This document shows positions 22,762-35,095 of a DNA stretch of 64,000 bases, piece by piece. Within the stretch, counting starts at the first letter, position 1. Each line of letters starts with the position of its first letter. The translations under genes were made by a program, and so were the position numbers. The notes under the pieces are model-generated. The model was not told the DNA's origin. It searched no databases and saw only the letters and a program-made list of their open reading frames with translations. Origin of the DNA: Liopterus haemorrhoidalis (taxonomy: Eukaryota > Arthropoda > Insecta > Coleoptera > Dytiscidae); the NCBI GenBank assembly GCA_963971575.1, contig OZ020612.1, forward strand, positions 68,259,869 through 68,323,868, read 5' to 3'.

Positions 22762-23155
22762 ATCAGCTGTGGCCACCACAGGACCGACCGGAATCACAAA
22801 GTACTTGTATAAAATCGACACGAGTAAACTCCCATTTCTAGTCAACCGATTTTTACCAAAAGTTGATTAACTCGTGCCATTGATGTCAAAAGCTTAAATA
22901 TGAAGTTTCATAAAAATCCTTTTAGCCGAATTTGCTCTGCACGTGTACACAGATAGACAGACGGACGGACAGACCGACAGACAGACAGTCGGACAGACAG
23001 ACGGACAGACAGACCGACAGACATCATGCTAAAAATAGTCAAAACGTTATATAGGGACCTCAATTCGTGGAGATCCATCGAAATCTCGAAATGTCAAAAT
23101 CGGTATGATCACAATACCTCCCTTATATATGTTGGCGGTCGGTAAAAAGTATCCA
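22762..23155 (-). repeat. CTGT-core dispersed repeat (copy 2)
   Basis: Minus-strand copy of the family at 48177 and 57623: CCGACCGCC..ATCATACCGATTTTGACATT..TTTTTAGCATGATGTCTGTC, a CTGT/CCGT microsatellite, then TGTACACGTGCAGAGCAAAT..GACTAGAAATGGGAGTTTAC and GGTCGGTCCTGTGGTGGCCA. About 250 bases present in the other two copies between TCGATTT and GGTCGGTCC are deleted here. Confidence 0.85.
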
Positions 23156-23829
23156 GTAATTTGTACAGACTTCCTCCGTCTCTCGACACCCCTCATTATT
23201 GACTAATAATGTAAAAATGATAATAAAAGTTATAAAGAATTATCTGAAGGATGTCATGGGGCAAGCCTACTGCCTATCGGCGTCAGCGTTAAGTACTTTG
23301 AAGCTGACGAAGCTGAAAAAATTCACATCTCAAAATTGATCTATGACTTCAAGTGCTATATCAAAGCCAAAAGGATTCATTCTAACACTGAAATTTAATA
23401 TCATGACAAATTCTTAAAACTTTATAAAATTTTTAAATAAAATAACGTAATTAAAGATATATGTATATAATTATTTTCTAAAGCCACAATTTCGTTAATG
23501 CATAGATACGGGTCATTTGCCTGAACTTAAACTGTCGGTATAATAAAAAGTATGACATTACTTTTTTCCTTATTACCTATTATGGAATTTTATTAGTGAT
23601 TACTGATAACCTTACAAGCAGATAGCATTTTTCAATTTTCTTTTTGTAATAAGTTTATTATCAGTTTTGGTACCTTATCTTTACTTACACTATATAAAAT
23701 AATAGTATTTTATTTAATAAGCATACAATGTAGAATGTAGGCCATATTACACGAGGATGAAGTACCTATTATTATTCTAGTGTAATATGACCATTATATG
23801 TGGATCAAATACAATATTTTATCTACAAC
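23156..23829. other. No assigned gene; small protein-like frame at about 23208-23399
   Basis: A plus-strand frame reads KELSEGCHGASLLPIGVSVK then YFEADEAEKIHISKLIYDF before a stop. Composition looks protein-like but I recognise no family, and no splice sites or partner exons are apparent. Possibly a transposon relic. Confidence 0.35.
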
Positions 23830-24073
23830 CAGAGCCGCAGTAAGGAAAACTTGCGCTAGGGGCAAAACTGTGTTTTGGCGCCCTTGGTAAAAAAAGGTGG
23901 TCCTCACTTCCCAAAATCCAAGTGATGAGCAAAAAAAAGGTCCTTACCTCCAAAAATCCAAGTGATGAGCAAAAAAAAAGGTCCTCACCTTCGCAATGTG
24001 GCGCCCCTTAGTCAAACTCGTCGGCGCCCTTTTCCTTAGTGCGCTAGCCCCCCCCCCCCTTACTACGGCTCTG
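23830..24073. mobile_element. hAT-like MITE with internal tandem repeats
   Basis: Inverted ends CAGAGCCGCAGTAAGG / CCCTTACTACGGCTCTG. The centre holds three copies of a unit of about 44 bases (AAAAAAAGGTCCTCACCT..CCAAGTGATGAGC), the same unit found inside the TAGGGTGACC-ended MITEs. No clear 8-bp duplication. Confidence 0.65.
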
Positions 24074-25084
24074 TGCACAGTTATCGGGCGTGATCTCTAT
24101 GACGATGCGATTTTTGGTCCAAATTTTTTGAATTGGTAGTGGCAATGCCACCATAGACCAACGCAATCAAGTATTTTCTTCATAAAATTGCAAAAGAACA
24201 GTCATATAGATACAGTATTTGACAGTTATTATTTATTATCATATTATTATTATTTATGTTGCCATAACTAAATATGAACTAAAAACTTTTAAGGTAATTA
24301 TCTACAATTTTTATAAGGAAAAAATGTGTTATAAATTCACTTATACTAGATAAAATATTTTTTAACCTAATTTTATCAAAATTTACATTCATTATTTATT
24401 TTTGTAATCTTAAAAAATACATATTTTATTTTTGAGTTGAAAATAATTCACATACTACTCTTAGTCATGAATACAAAAAATCCATATCATTATTAGTCAT
24501 AATTTTGCCTTAATTGAAAAAATAAATCATTTTGTTAAAACACAAAAACTGCAATATTTTCAAAAAAACCCACTCTGATCAAAAATTCCTCTCGTACCGG
24601 CTCAGGTCAATATACATTACCAATAAATTTTTCAGATTTTTAGTTTAACCTCTTTAATTTAAAGGGGGCGGAACAAATAATTTTTTAACAATTTTTTAGC
24701 CAAAATCATATTAAAAGAAACAAATTTAAAAAAACTACTTTTCATTCCTTAATCTACGTTTTAAGAGCTCTTTTTTACTAACAATACATTATTATAAAAT
24801 AATTTTGTGAAAAACACAAAATCTGCAATATTTTCCAAAAAGAGCACTCGGATCAAAAATTCCTCTCGTACATTTCCGGCTCAGGTCAATATACATTACC
24901 AATAAAATTTTCAAACTAATCTGATCAAAAATTCCTGTTGAACTATTCCAGTTCACATCAATGTACAATATGAAGTTTTTTTCCAGATTTTTAGAACAGA
25001 ATTTTTAGAATTTTCTTTGGGCCTCCTAGTAGGTAAACTTTGTCTAGAGAGACCAAGCGACAATTAGAGGTTCGTTGGGCCCCT
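24074..25084. repeat. Degenerate repeat region
   Basis: No gene. A block AATATTTTC..CACTCTGATCAAAAATTCCTCTCG..GGCTCAGGTCAATATACATTACCAATAAA occurs at about 24550-24640, again at 24830-24910, and in part at 24920-24990. A diverged relative of the first part is at 61440-61650. Confidence 0.6.
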
Positions 25085-25873
25085 GTGACGTCTTACTCCA
25101 ACTAAGTGTACTGCGTACAGCCTACCCAGTGTACTGCGTACAGCCTACCCAGTGTACAGCGTACTGCCTATACAGTTTGTCGTGAACTTATTTGCTTGTA
25201 TAACTTTTATAGGTTATGTAAAATTAGAGTGATTTTAATTAGAATAAAGTTTAATTCTATAAAAACAATTTATACATGTTTACCGAATTAAATTTTATAT
25301 TAAAATATATAAAATGTGGAAGATCCAGGCCCCAGTACTTCGAAACATAGTCGAAAATATTGTTTAGTACCGATGTGCACAAATAGTTCAATTAGAAATA
25401 AAAAAAAAAACAATTTATATCATTACCTGATGGCGAAAAACAACAGAAAAGGCGAAATTTGTGGCTGAAAGCTATGAGGCGAAATAAAACCGATATTTCA
25501 AAAAAAAGTAAACTTTATGTTTGAGAAGACCATTTTAATGTGAGTACATATATTTTATAAATTATTTTAATAATAAATGCCTGAAAAATTGTTTAAAAAC
25601 AAATACAAAACTCTCGAACAATACAATATACACACGTAAAGATTATGTTTAGTCTGTATCTGTGACGTCAAACCCCAGTAGTCTCAGTCGTATTTACTCG
25701 ACAAACTTCGCGCCGTGGTCCGCTTATTTCAAATTTACAATATTTTAATTAAAAAAATTTGGCTATAATATTAATTAAAATGTGATTTTGTTTTGTTAGG
25801 TGACATAACTAACATTAACATATCAAAAAAATGTAGTTTTAAGGAAATATAAATTTTATGCGTATCCCCTATT
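25085..25873 (+). mobile_element. P-like transposon fragment with THAP exon, copy 2
   Basis: Begins with three tandem repeats of about 23 bases (GTGTACTGCGTACAGCCTACCC). From 25316 a THAP domain is readable: KYCLVPMCTNS (first zinc pair), FISLPDGEKQQ, NLWLKAMRRNKTDI, then an EDHF that normally follows the third cysteine, whose codon is TGA here (25522). The exon ends at a good donor (AAT/GTGAGTAC). An 11-A run at 25400-25410 shifts the frame and the start codon reads GTG. It ends with the terminal sequence ATGCGTATCCCCTATT, the inverse of copy 1's left end. Internal transposase exons are absent. Confidence 0.72.
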
Positions 25874-26042
25874 CAAGTGGGCTTCATTAAATTTTAAATT
25901 ATAACTAAGTGGGCCACACAAAAGATATAGAAGGGTCGCAAACAACTCGCAGATTTGAAACTCCTGGCATAGTGTGACTCCTGACTCAGACATTCACAGA
26001 TAAATAAAATTCCGCAGAAATAAAAATACTGAGTCATATGTA

Positions 26043-26386
26043 CAGTCTGTTCCAAACGGTTAAGCGGAACTAGATTTTGCAATCTAGTTACTTTCATCGT
26101 AGCTTTGTAAATCATACTTACAATAAACATTTTTTGGTTAAGGTTAATATCATTTTAAAATGTCATTTTCTTTATATTTTGATTTTTTGTGTCATTCTTA
26201 ATACAAATTTCCCATTTATTTATTTTTTTGTCATTAAAATATCTAAAAAAAATATTTAATTTTGACATATGTCATTCGTTTCGTCTCAACGTGAAAAATG
26301 AAATAACTCAAGCAAGGTCCCTTCTCGTGACAACCTAAAAGAACTAAATTCCCATTTAGTTCCGCTTAACCGTTTGGAACAGACTG
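26043..26386. mobile_element. Tc1-type MITE, family A (copy 2)
   Basis: 344 bases with well matched ends (CAGTCTGTTCCAAACGGTTA and its reverse complement), flanked by TA on both sides. Shorter than the other copies because of internal deletions (for example around 26100 and 26283). Confidence 0.9.
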
Positions 26387-26388
26387 TA

Positions 26389-27513
26389 ATATACAGAATA
26401 TTTAAAGGGAAGAAGAATACATAAGGCTATCTATTAACACATCATAAAACACATATAATAATTTGTTATCGCCGTAATAAAAACTGTGCTATAGCTAAAA
26501 TTACTACAGTTAAAATTTAGTAATTACCACAGAAACAGTGTTTGAAATTCATGATAACGCACAATCGTTATCACACTTAATGACGGAAGTAACAATTCCT
26601 GACAGAATCAAATGTCATTGTCACATGTCATTTCACAAAATTCAAATAGATATCTGTTATAGTATTTCACTTTCTGATTCCAATAATGACTGACAGTATA
26701 ATCATTATACCTGCTGAGTGTATGGTTCTGTTAAAAATAATTGTCAGGACCGTAATAATTATTTAAAATAAACGTGTTTTCTTATATGCTGTTTGGAATG
26801 AACTGTATATACTCACATGACATTCCTTCACATTTTTATCAGGCTTAGGACTGGCTATATTTGAATTATAAATAAAGGCATGTTTTAAAATCGTTTTGCT
26901 TTAAAGTCTATATTAAATACTTCAAATTTACACAAACAAAAATCATTCTTTTTTGGTGACAACTTAAAAATACGAAACTCCCGTTCAGTTCCGCCTAAAC
27001 CAAAGAAATGACCAATACGTATTACAAAATGAGACGGATAATACCAGAATGCAATGATAGAAGTCAGTGTAAATTGTTTTTGTAAATACTTCTGTAATAT
27101 CACCTACACACATATTTTATTTTTCAAGGACGATCTTTAAGTTTTGAATCATCAAATTGCGAACATATCTTATTGTGAACCTGTTACATAATATGAAATA
27201 GGCTAGTCAGTTAAATATGTACATATACTTTAAACAAGTTCAAGGACGTTCATATAAATACACTCGATCCATTTTTATTTGGCAGTTACGTTCCACAGAT
27301 ATCCAATTTAAAAAAAAAAACGCACAAAAACACATATATTGAATGTACTATTTTCTGTGGTTGTTTTATATTTTATACCCTTGTTAGTGACAATCAATAG
27401 TGCACAAGATATAGTCTACAGTCTACTAATTTAAGAGCTCTGAACGCAGTCGTAGACGTCTTAAAATGGACAAATAAATAATCGTTCAAAATATTTTTTT
27501 ATTCTACTTTAGG
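26389..27513. other. No gene; one fragment of MITE family A
   Basis: GTGACAACTTAAAAATACGAAACTCCCGTTCAGTTCCGCCTAAACC near 26955-27000 resembles the right end of family A without a partner. The rest is AT-rich and unassigned. Confidence 0.45.
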
Positions 27514-27515
27514 TA

Positions 27516-27922
27516 CAGTCTGTTCCAAACGGTTAAGCGGAACTAAATTTTGCAATCTAGTTACTTTCATCGTTTAAATCGTGCTTTTCAACCGTTTTGT
27601 TTAAGCTTTGTAAATCATACTTACAATACACATTTTTTGTTAAGGTTAATATCATTTTAAATAGTCATTTTCTTTATATTTTGATTTTTTGTGTCATTCT
27701 TTATACAAATTTCCCATTTATTAATTTTTTTGTCATAAAAATATATTAAAAAAATAATTTAATTTTGACATAGGTAATTCGTTTCCATGGTTTCATTGTT
27801 GTAATTTTAAATTTTGACATTGCAACGTGAAAAATGAAATAACCCAAGCAAGGTCCCTTGTCGTGACAACCTAAAAGAACGAAATTCCCATTTAGTTCCG
27901 CCTAAGCGTTTGAAACAGACTG
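27516..27922. mobile_element. Tc1-type MITE, family A (copy 3)
   Basis: 407 bases, ends CAGTCTGTTCCAAACGGTTA.. and ..GTTTGAAACAGACTG, TA at 27514-27515 and 27923-27924. Full-length structure. Confidence 0.9.
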
Positions 27923-28349
27923 TAGTTTTAATCTTATCTTAATTGTTATTTTATTTTATTCTTATTATATGCATTGTTAAACATTTATTTAATTGTATAA
28001 TTACTATGTAATGATGGTTATTATGCACAGAAATCAAAGGCTATTATTATTACTATTAAATTTATTATCACAATTTTTTTAATTTTTTGCCAGTTAGAGC
28101 AGGAGCTCATGAGAGTTTATGGTCTCCGATTTCATACAGCATGCCTTTTGGATGAGAGAATATTTACCCTGTGACAACAAAGAAAGGAGGGTACTAAACC
28201 CCTGCACTCTTTCCGGTTATATGGAAAATTGCATTTCCACTTGTACAAAATCTTGTGTTTTTCAGAGATATTTTATTTCGTTTTTTATTGTTTTCAAAGC
28301 TTGCTACGTTCAACTTTGTAAAATTTATGTTGATTATTATTTTGTAAAT

Positions 28350-28640
28350 AAATGGTCGCCATTTTGAAATGGTTAACATAAAAATATGACTTTTTGGTGT
28401 CATTGTAAAGCTAATTTAATGTACTTTTAGGAAAAAAATATAAAATTATCGATTCCCTATGCTAGATCAAAAGTTGACATCATTTCCGGTGAAACCGAAA
28501 GTGCCTCAGAATTCTTATAGTAACCTTTAGATGGGCCTTTTTGTCTAGTTTAACTTTTGTTCTGAAGATTTTTTGTATCTTTACAAATAAAGGAGATTTT
28601 CGGGGTGCCCCGTTTCAAACAAACACCCTGTATAATAAAA
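28350..28640 (+). mobile_element. Relic related to the helix-turn-helix transposon of ACOX3 intron 3
   Basis: Shares TTGTAAAGCTAATTTAATGTAC with 14704 onward, a CCGGTGAAACCG/CCGGAAGTGG patch, and the terminal CACCCTGTATAA. Only the 3' non-coding half is present. Confidence 0.5.
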
Positions 28641-29774
28641 ATAGTAAAATAGTAATAATAAATAGTAAAAACAAAATATTGTGAAAAATTAAAGTTGCAT
28701 ATTTCATTCAATAGTGCAATGAAATATTCATATGTGAAGACTATTTACAGTAAGTGTTATTGACATTAAATACCGTTTGTTCTTCCTTGTTGAATTTGAG
28801 AGGATCCTGTACTGTTTACGAAAGGAAATCGCTGAATTCGTAGATAATTTATAAAAACTAACGAATTTTAAAAAATAATACTTGACAAAATACATGTAAA
28901 TCGGGCAGTAAAACTTTTCTCGAAACAGATTAAAAATTATTGAAATTAACCTTTATATGAAAAAAGTCGTATCTGTTTTGTAAACTATAATTTTAAAACA
29001 AATTTAATTAATAAAGGTTAACAGATCATTTTTATCCGTATTTAAACATAACCTAGTTTTTTTTTAATAAAAACTGGAATAAGTAGATGTATTATAACAG
29101 TTAATTACAGGGTTTAATTTTAAATTAACTAGGTACTTACTGATCTCTTGTTATGAACCTTTTCAAGCATCGCAAAACAATACAAACTTGTAATTTAGCA
29201 AAAATGATGTCACATTTTGGAAATACAGGTCATTTTTTAACAATTCAATTATACAGTGAAATCATTGAACGTTAAATAACAGTAAACAATGAGTTTAAAA
29301 ATATTAAAACTGTATTCCAATTCACAGCTGAAAATCGCAACTTTACAAAGAACCAATCAGATTACTTCGTTGGCCGAACTCACCCGAGGAACAACGATAA
29401 TCCATTGCGAATTTCATATTTGTTGTTAACTCATTGGCGTGTAGAAAAAAAACAGTGTTCTTTTAATAATTAATTGGTATAAGATAATTAAAATCTACGC
29501 CTATGTGTACATGAGCTTGGAAATAAATTTGGTAATTAAATTTTTCTGTTAAGTATTACATAAAGCTCAGGAATTAATGGTCTCACTGTAATTTCTACTG
29601 TTTTTTTTTTTTTTTTTAATCGATAATTTCATAAATATCTTTTCGTTCAATATAACCAATGGGGTTTTCCTAGTTTTATATTATTTAAGTGACGGTCCCG
29701 TAATTCGGGTATTTCCCGAATATATTTAAATAAATATATGTAGAGTAAATACTCTTACGTTCTATTTTACACTA
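28641..29774. other. No gene seen
   Basis: AT-rich; a poly-T run at 29601-29618. No coding or structural feature supportable. Confidence 0.4.
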
Positions 29775-29782
29775 CCTAATAT

Positions 29783-30696
29783 CAGAGCTGGGCAATAATT
29801 AAATACTTTTGTAATTATATACTAATTAAATTACTTTGTCCCACAAAGTAATATGTAATTGAATTACTTTGTAAAAAAAGGTAATTGTATTCAATAACTT
29901 TTCAAATTTTGAAAAAGAATTGATTAAGCAATTGTTTTTGGTAATTTAATTACTTCAAGTATTTGAAATTACTTCAAGTATTTGAAATTACTTCAAGTAA
30001 TTTAAATACTTCAAATTTAACAGATTCTTTTAAGGAGACAGAATTATTGTACCTAGAAAAATACGCAAAAGTTATACAACCGATTTGAAATCACTTGATT
30101 TTTTACAAAGTGAAAAAAATACTATTTATGGATTTTTATTCCCTAGTATTATATCTTTGAAAGTAAAACTTGAAAAAATTATAGAAAATGATGAAACACT
30201 CTAGAACTATAAATATAATTGGAAAATTTGTTTTAAATACTTTGGTTGGAAGGTCTTCATATATTTTTTCAATAAATGAAGAGTCTAAGGATGCTACAAT
30301 AGCTGCAGCTGTCACTCCAACAATAAAATTACGCTGGCTAAATGTTTGAGCAATTGGTGGTATTAAAAGGAAATAAAAATATAAATTAACAATGTTATAA
30401 GTATTAATTGTATTTGTTTTTCCTTGTTAAAAATGAGAAATAGAAATGTTATTTAATTATATCTTTTATTTAACATTATAATAATCTGTTTTTTTATTTA
30501 TATACTAATGTATTTTTTTAAAAATAAAATAATTGAATAAGTATTTAAAATTACTTACTACAATTACAATAGTAATTGGTAATTGAATTACTCTTTTCCT
30601 AGCAGTAATTATATCAAAAGTATTTTAATTACTTTTTTGTCAGAGTAATTAGTAATTGTAATTAATTACTTTTTGTAAGTAATTTGCCCAGCTCTG
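29783..30696. mobile_element. hAT transposon relic with AATTACTT-rich ends
   Basis: Ends CAGAGCTGGGCAA / TTGCCCAGCTCTG with perfect 8-bp duplications CCTAATAT (29775-29782, 30697-30704). 914 bases. Both subterminal 200-base zones consist of repeated AATTACTT / AAGTAATT words. Inside, a plus-strand trace of hAT transposase is visible at 30279-30343 (ESKDATIAAAVTPTIKLRWL), followed by a stop. Inactive. Confidence 0.88.
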
Positions 30697-30704
30697 CCTA
30701 ATAT

Positions 30705-32205
30705 TGAGGTTAATTTGCTTAATATCAGTGATAACATAACCCCCAAGTGCTATTAAATAATTACTACTATTTTTGTTGCTACTAAGTAATATTAGGCTCT
30801 ATTAACACTAATTTCATATTTTGACCTGGAAATATATAATAGTGTCTAGTTGCATTCGCTAATGGTATCAAAGTTCATTCACGATAACTATGCAATTATG
30901 TAGTAAATGATAAATTTGACGTGTAGCCAATTATTTGTTAACAAAAGTCAAAAAAACTAGGTTATAGGGGAAAAATTTTAAGATCGTAGCGCCACGCGGA
31001 TTTTTTTGAAACCATTCTAAATCAGATACCACTTGACATTTACTAGTAAATAATAGCGAAAAGTGTATCAAAAAACGACAAAAAATAAATAATTGTTTGG
31101 GATTTTCTGATTTTGTGAAGTGACATTACTTGTAAACATCTAAAATACTACATTTTGTGATCTGGTTTTAAGTTATGGCGGTTTTCCATTGTCGATTATT
31201 TTAACTATATTGGGGGAAATAATAATTCCCGTGTTGTTTACCAAGGGGTAGAAATCTACAATGCTGGGCATATAATATTGTGTGGAGTCACTGAAAAAAA
31301 CAGAGAGTTCATAAAGATTTATGCATTATGCCTACAAACTTCTGCATTACAAACCCACACACAATAACAGGAATTTTCAAGATATGCGATAATAAATACA
31401 AAATTGAAAATATTTTTTGTAGTCACTATCATTAAAATGTAATGAGCAAACTTTGATATAAGGGCTCACTTTTTTTCCAATTTTTAAATTGTTTATCTAA
31501 ACATCGCGTCGATTCCTAACCTCTTGCTTTCCCAATTTTGTTTCGAACCGTACGGTGTCTGATATTAGTGGAAACAAATGAAACGATATTTCCGGGTTTC
31601 TTCTTTTCAATGAATTGCACATAGGCACACAACAATATGTATTATACATTTTTCAATGATTATAATAAAACTTTAAAAACAAACTTCATACAAAACCAAT
31701 ACACAAAACGAAATGTTATCTGATGTACACAAGTTCATGAAACGCTCACCAGATGGTAGGGTGCTTAGCTGCAAATCCCTATATTCAACCACTTCTAAAG
31801 AGGGATTGAAAACCTATATTTTCTAGGGAGTCAATAGCGTAACAATGTGAGGCCTTTGGAAAATTTTTAGACTGGGGCCCGCAAAGATTTACGCTCGTCG
31901 TTGTTTTTATTATAGGTAGAACCTCAGTTAGCTTAATTAGCGTTGGTGAATTCAAGTCTATTTTTTTAAATAACAAAATTATAACATAAGAAATAAATAT
32001 CACTATAGTCTATCTCAGAAACTACTCTCTTTATTATATTTCTACTATTTCTACTCTATTGCACGTTTGAGGTGTCATTTTAAAATTACATTCTGAAGGT
32101 TATACCGAAGTCAGATTTCCACTTTATCTTATCTGAATCGAGTAATTAGTTGTTTAAAACAGTTTTATCATTTGACTGGGCGAATATTTTAGTCGATGTG
32201 ACAGG
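30705..32205. other. No gene; weakly repeated sequence
   Basis: 30960-31200 (TATAGGGGAAAAATTTTAAG..TAGCGCCACG) is related to 53275-53560 (TATAGGGAAATAAATTTAAG..TAGCGCCGTG), so both are parts of one old dispersed repeat. Nothing coding is supportable. Confidence 0.45.
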
Positions 32206-32395
32206 GTGGGAAAGGATCAACGCTCCCCTCCATATAATTCGTTGAAGCATATTTGTAAAGTGATGTATTTTCACTTGAACAATACTTATGTCACTTTATC
32301 AAGAGTAGGCAATCTTAAAAAAATGTTTATTTACACGAAAAAAAATGCCAATATTGTTTACAATGAAGTAATTTATAAATTAGCTGTTGTGGTTA
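32200..32395 (+). mobile_element. Helitron helicase C-terminal fragment
   Basis: Plus-strand frame reads YFHLNNTYVTLSRVGNLKKM then FIYTKKNANIVYNEVIYKL. This matches the last conserved motif of PIF1-type helicases encoded by Helitrons (YVALSRV..L..LYI..KNIVYKEVL). No Rep domain, upstream helicase motifs or terminal hairpin were identified. Confidence 0.65.
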
Positions 32396-32918
32396 ACAAA
32401 TTTTATCTTCAACTCTCCGAGCAGCGCCGTGTAATCTACTGGCCCTGGGAGGGGCCCAGGCCCGTCGCCCCCCCCCTGGCTGCGTCACTGGTACCTGCCA
32501 TCTTAGTTTGAAGTTTTTGTCAATTAACATTTTACAGTACAGTAGGTACACGTTGCAAATTTATAATGGAGCTATACAGTTCAACAACTTTTTGTTATTG
32601 AGATAATATTTTATCAAAATTTTATCAAAAATTTTATCATTTATAAAAAATAAATAAATATTCATACAGTAAAAGATTAATGACCTTACGATTAATTAAA
32701 ACAATTATCTTCTTTGATAATTGAAAAAATAAATAAATAAAATTAATAGCGTGTAATACTGACCAAAATGAGTGAAAAATATTGATTTAACAACACCGCA
32801 AACCAACCAGTAGTAACATATAGTAGCATGCCGACATTTCATGCTACAAACGCCACAAGTGAAAAATTTGAATGAAGTGGCACGTTAAATTTGAAACAAC
32901 CTGTATATTCACGTAGAA

Positions 32919-33690
32919 CAGTGTTTCCCAAAGTGTGGTACGCGTACCTCTGGGGGTACACAGCAAATGAGTGAAACTTTTTGAATATTTATTTATTTTA
33001 GCATTCATTTATGTATATTTATCTTTAACATAAATTTTAAAACATTTCTACAATGGTAGAATAAATATTTGTTGACCTATTTCAAGAAACATACTAGTAC
33101 TTAAAATTTCTAAAAGAATTTTGAATGAATAGTTACTGAATGAGTTTAACATGTAGGTAAAATCGTAAGAGAACATGGGCAACAGTGACACATTTTAGAT
33201 ATTTATGTTGACCAGGCGTGTACCATTATTTCAGCAATTATTATATTAACATAAAACAGGCTATTATAGCAGATGTTTTACTATAAGTAGGGTGACCATC
33301 CGTCCCGGTTTTAGGCCAATTGTCCCGGTGTCCCCAAAAATGTTTTCGGGACGGTCGATTGTCCCGGTTTTTACATCATTCTGCATTTGTAAGAAAATAA
33401 ATATTACAACTAGTCAATCTGAGAGGTGAGGACCTTATTTTTTTTTGCTCTTCACTTGAATTTGGGAGGTGAGGACCTTTTTTTTTGCTCTTTTCACTTG
33501 GATCTGGGAGGTGAGGCCCTTTTTTTTGCTCTTCACTTGGATTTGGGAGATGAGGACTTTTTTTTTCTCTTCACTTGGATCTGGGAGGTGAGGACCTTTT
33601 TTTTCCGGTTTCCCTTCACTAAAATCTGGTCACCCTAACTATAATACACTAGGAATTTTTACAGGCTAGGTGAATGCTAGGTTCGAAAAG
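32919..33690. mobile_element. Old hAT-like element containing a younger MITE
   Basis: The left end CAGTGTTTCCCAAAGTGTGG at 32919 is typical of hAT ends. A degraded inverse (AAGTTTGAGAACCG) is near 33690. No target duplication is evident. The MITE at 33288-33637 is inserted inside. Confidence 0.45.
33288..33637. mobile_element. hAT MITE, TAGGGTGACC family (copy 1)
   Basis: 350 bases with ends TAGGGTGACCAT / ..TGGTCACCCTA and 8-bp duplications ACTATAAG / ACTATAAT (one mismatch). The centre has four or five tandem units of about 43 bases (TTCACTTGGATTTGGGAGGT.. GAGGAC..TTTTTTTTGCTC). The spurious 70-codon frame here is a translation of those repeats. Confidence 0.88.
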
Positions 33691-34977
33691 TTTGAGAACC
33701 GATTTATGTAAGTATTAATTTTTTATTATCTTGTCATAATAATTATTGCAATTAAAAAGAGGAGATACAAAAAAAATTATTTTAAATACTGAAATAACGA
33801 AAAACAACCATATTTTACAATTTATAAAACACTTAACTATTACCCACAAATAAAAAAAAAACGGTATTATATTTTATAATTTTATTTTATAAAGGTAATA
33901 TATTTTATTATTACATAAAGAATAACATTTACTTAATTTAATATTTATTTATATTACAAAGTATTACTATTTTATATAAAACATATTGTGAAAATAGATA
34001 TTAAATGTAATACCGTCACATTTAAAATTTAGATGGTAAATACCAAATCAATTCAGTCAAATTATTTAATAATATTCGTATAAAACGGATTGCCCGGGTC
34101 TAATTTTCTTAAAAATATTTATAAACCTCTATATATTAATAAATTAAATATGTATCATAAAGACAACAGGTACAAATCAAGTGAAATTTTATTTAATAAG
34201 GGTTAATTTTACTTCGTCAATATCAAAGTGACACATATCAACCCTAGAATCAATGTACGTACACTCACCCAAAAAAACTAACACAGAGTTAAGTATACAC
34301 AGAAAACCACACCCAAACACTTAAACACATATTAAAACAACTCACCTCTAAACCAATTGCCCGAAATAAACAAAATAACAATTAAATTATACACAATCTT
34401 TAACTAACCGATACCTATCCCAACTCAACAGTTACAATACTGGTTGCATTCGAACTCCGACACACGTGTGAAGCCGGTGAATTTAGTAGCTTGTAAGATC
34501 ACGTGATCTGTTGTTAAGGCAACGGATATTAGCGTCTTTTACGTAGGCTTTTTGCCGAATAATGGTTGAATGTTTGAAAGGAAGTTTGTAGAGTATGTCA
34601 TCGTGATATGATTACGTAATCAAATGGCAATGACGGTATTAAGAATATTTTAGCATCCATGGGCGTTCGTCATTCGTCACAGTGGGGTGGGTTTACATCA
34701 CTTGTTACAACAAGTGTTTCAAATCGTCTTGTACATTTTTACCTCAAGTGAATTATTGTAGCCAGAGGGAGTGCATCAGAGCAATTGCACTCCCATGTAT
34801 TAATATCCATTTTTAACATTCTGTAGGTATAACCAAAAAACCTTTAGGTCAATCATGTGTCTGGCTGTATGGCAGCCATTATGGTTAAACAACTGAACCT
34901 TGATAGTTGATATTTGGCATGCTTGTATAACTCTTTGACCCGCATATAGAAAAAACCATTGAGCAGGGCTTTAAATA
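33646..34977. other. No gene seen
   Basis: Very AT-rich to about 34420, then mixed. A CACGTG-containing patch (34460-34510) and a GTTGTTAAGGCAACGG word look promoter-like, but no gene follows on either side. Confidence 0.35.
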
Positions 34978-35095
34978 TACAGTATTGAGCAAAACAAAGG
35001 AAACTTCTTGAAAATCCATAAATTTCAATTTATTTAAAAAATTATGTTAGAAAAAACAATATTACAAAAATATTTCCACTATTGCAAAGTACATA

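Noticed and set aside
33426..33638. 70-codon frame rich in FFFALHLDLGG repeats
   Set aside because: It is the tandem core of a hAT MITE with poly-T tracts read in frame.
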